Under the pieces are notes generated by a model. The model was not told where the DNA came from. It did not search any database and saw only the letters and a list, made by a program, of their open reading frames with translations. Positions 62,847 to 64,000 of a stretch of DNA of 64,000 nucleotides are shown here, piece after piece. A program made the translations under genes and the position numbers. This DNA is from Streptomyces phaeoluteigriseus (GTDB lineage Bacteria > Actinomycetota > Actinomycetes > Streptomycetales > Streptomycetaceae): assembly GCF_001896135.2 (NCBI RefSeq), contig NZ_MPOH02000015.1:1369394-1433393 (forward strand). Reading direction: 5' to 3'. The first letter of the stretch is position 1, and each line of letters opens with the position of its first letter.

Positions 62847-64000
62847 CCCAGGAGATCCATGGCACCGTCGCGGCGGGCTTCGAGGCGGTGCGGGACGAGT
62901 TCGCCGCGTTCGTGGCGACCGAACGGTCCGACTACGAAGGCCAGTTGTGCGTCCATGTGCACGGCCGGCGGGTCGTCGACCTGTGGGCGGGGGACGGTGC
63001 GGACGCCGACTCCCTCTACGGCGTGTTCTCGTCCACCAAGGGTGCCGCGCATCTGGTGGCCGCGCTCCTCGTCCAGGAGGGGACGCTGGAGCTCGACCGC
63101 AGAGTCACCTACTACTGGCCCGAGTTCGCCTCCGAGGGCAAGGGGGCGCTGACCCTGCGCGAACTGCTCGCGCACCGGGCCGGTGTGGTCGGCACCGACT
63201 CCGGGTTCTCCCGTCAGGAACTGGCGGACGACCGGCAGATCGCCGAACGCCTCGCCGACCAGCGGCCGTTCTGGCGGCCGGGCACCGCGTTCGGCTACCA
63301 CGGGCTGGTCATCGGCGCGCTCAGCGGCGAGGTCGTACGGCGGGCCACCGGCCGTACGCTCCAGGAGGTGTACGAGGAGCGGGTGCGGGCGCCGCACGGG
63401 CTCGACTTCTTCCTCGGGCTGCCGGCGGAGCACGAGCCGCGCTTCCGGTCGACCCAGGTGATGGCGCCGACGGACAGGCAACGTGCGCTGCTCGACTCCC
63501 TGCCGAGCGGGCCGCACACCCTCGCCGCCGTCGCCTTCAACCGGCATGCCGCCGAGCCGACCGATCTCGAAACGCTGCCCAACGATCCGCTCGTCCGGGC
63601 GAAGGGGCCGGCGTCCGTCGGCGGCGTCGCCTCCGCGCGCGGGCTGGCCGGGATGTACGCGGCGGCCATCAGCGAGGTCGGGGGGAGGGTGCCGCTGTTG
63701 AAGGAGGACACGGCGGCCGAGTTCGGGCAGTTCCACTCCGTGGGGTACGACCTGGTGGCGCGGGCGCACAAGTCGTACGGGCTGGGGTTCCAGGCGACCG
63801 CGGACACCTGGTACCCGGTGCTGGGCGTCGGGGCCTTCGGGCACAGCGGGGCGGCGGGGAGTCAGGGGTTCGCGGATCCGCGGAGCGGAGTGGCGTACGG
63901 GTACACGCGGCGGCGGTTCGCGTTTCCGGGTGGGGCGGGGGTGGAGAACGAGAGGTTCGTGGCCGCGGTGCGAGGTGGCTGCGCCGGCTTCGGCCTGAGG
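62843..64000 (+). CDS. serine hydrolase/beta-lactamase family protein, partial
   Basis: 386 residues are visible before the window ends. The SxxK motif is S63-S-T-K66 (VFSSTKGAAH). The Tyr motif is in AFGYHGLVIG, and GAFGHSGAAGSQGFADP near the end replaces KTG, as in the EstB/class C-like family. It has no signal peptide, so it is a cytosolic esterase or peptidase type enzyme. GAGGAGAG precedes the ATG, which overlaps the M14 stop. The length already equals a full family member, so only a few residues are missing. Confidence 0.88.
   Translation, partial: MTQEIHGTVAAGFEAVRDEFAAFVATERSDYEGQLCVHVHGRRVVDLWAGDGADADSLYGVFSSTKGAAHLVAALLVQEGTLELDRRVTYYWPEFASEGKGALTLRELLAHRAGVVGTDSGFSRQELADDRQIAERLADQRPFWRPGTAFGYHGLVIGALSGEVVRRATGRTLQEVYEERVRAPHGLDFFLGLPAEHEPRFRSTQVMAPTDRQRALLDSLPSGPHTLAAVAFNRHAAEPTDLETLPNDPLVRAKGPASVGGVASARGLAGMYAAAISEVGGRVPLLKEDTAAEFGQFHSVGYDLVARAHKSYGLGFQATADTWYPVLGVGAFGHSGAAGSQGFADPRSGVAYGYTRRRFAFPGGAGVENERFVAAVRGGCAGFGLR

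Overview
The window is high-GC actinobacterial DNA with the gene content and style of a Streptomyces chromosome core. The evidence is many GTG and a few TTG starts, GGAGG-type ribosome binding sites, TANNNT -10 boxes placed 6-9 bases from start codons, homodimeric AceE, and a fasR-fabD-fabH-acpP-fabF block in the order known from Streptomyces. I see no insertion sequence, phage, CRISPR array or rRNA. One tRNA-Val is present.

Layout. 1-7.5 kb: a drug-efflux MFS pump (cut by the left edge), a membrane-anchored peptidoglycan-binding protein, a HAD phosphatase, a GDT1/UPF0016 cation exporter behind a clear yybP-ykoY manganese riboswitch, a secreted HNH nuclease and a PhoD-like phosphatase. 7.6-16.6 kb: an FAD/NAD(P)-binding protein, DoxX, a DedA-like protein, DUF2277, a ketopantoate-reductase-like enzyme, a GNAT acetyltransferase, tRNA-Val, a DUF4097 lipoprotein, a coiled-coil protein and DUF4383. 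16.6-21.6 kb: three exported or membrane envelope proteins on the minus strand (amidase domain, deacetylase-like, class A PBP). 21.8-32.4 kb: a FmdB-like zinc ribbon, then a TerD stress module (HAD, an 815-residue PRTase/TRSP/StiP/PELOTA fusion, a CitE-like lyase, three TerD proteins, one TerA-like protein and a DUF475 TerC-like membrane protein), a peroxiredoxin and DUF3052. 32.8-44.2 kb: aceE, a potassium channel, an MFS pump with a divergent TetR, a DUF1023 hydrolase, DUF4429, and a MerR/aldo-keto reductase pair divergent from a serine hydrolase. 44.3-51.8 kb: a Ser/Thr kinase, a pirin, and fasR with the fatty-acid synthase genes. 51.8-64 kb: DUF3145, an SGNH lipoprotein, an aldose epimerase, a GH3 glycosidase with a divergent TetR, a pyroglutamyl-peptidase-like protein, an EI24 membrane protein, an M14 carboxypeptidase and a serine hydrolase cut by the right edge.

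How the genes work together. The clearest functional units are fasR-fabDHPF (initiation and elongation of fatty acid synthesis) and the Ter module. Family knowledge predicts that the Ter module makes a nucleoside-like or nucleotide-derived metabolite linked to calcium-binding TerD proteins and a TerC-type membrane protein. Two repressor/target pairs (TetR-MFS, TetR-GH3) and one MerR-AKR pair are visible, with candidate operators.

Sequence quality. Four conserved genes (FAD/NAD(P)-binding protein, doxX, potassium channel, MFS pump) are each broken by exactly one missing base in a GGCC context, and the FmdB-like gene looks damaged in a G-run. I read this as probable assembly error rather than gene decay, but list those genes as frameshifted.
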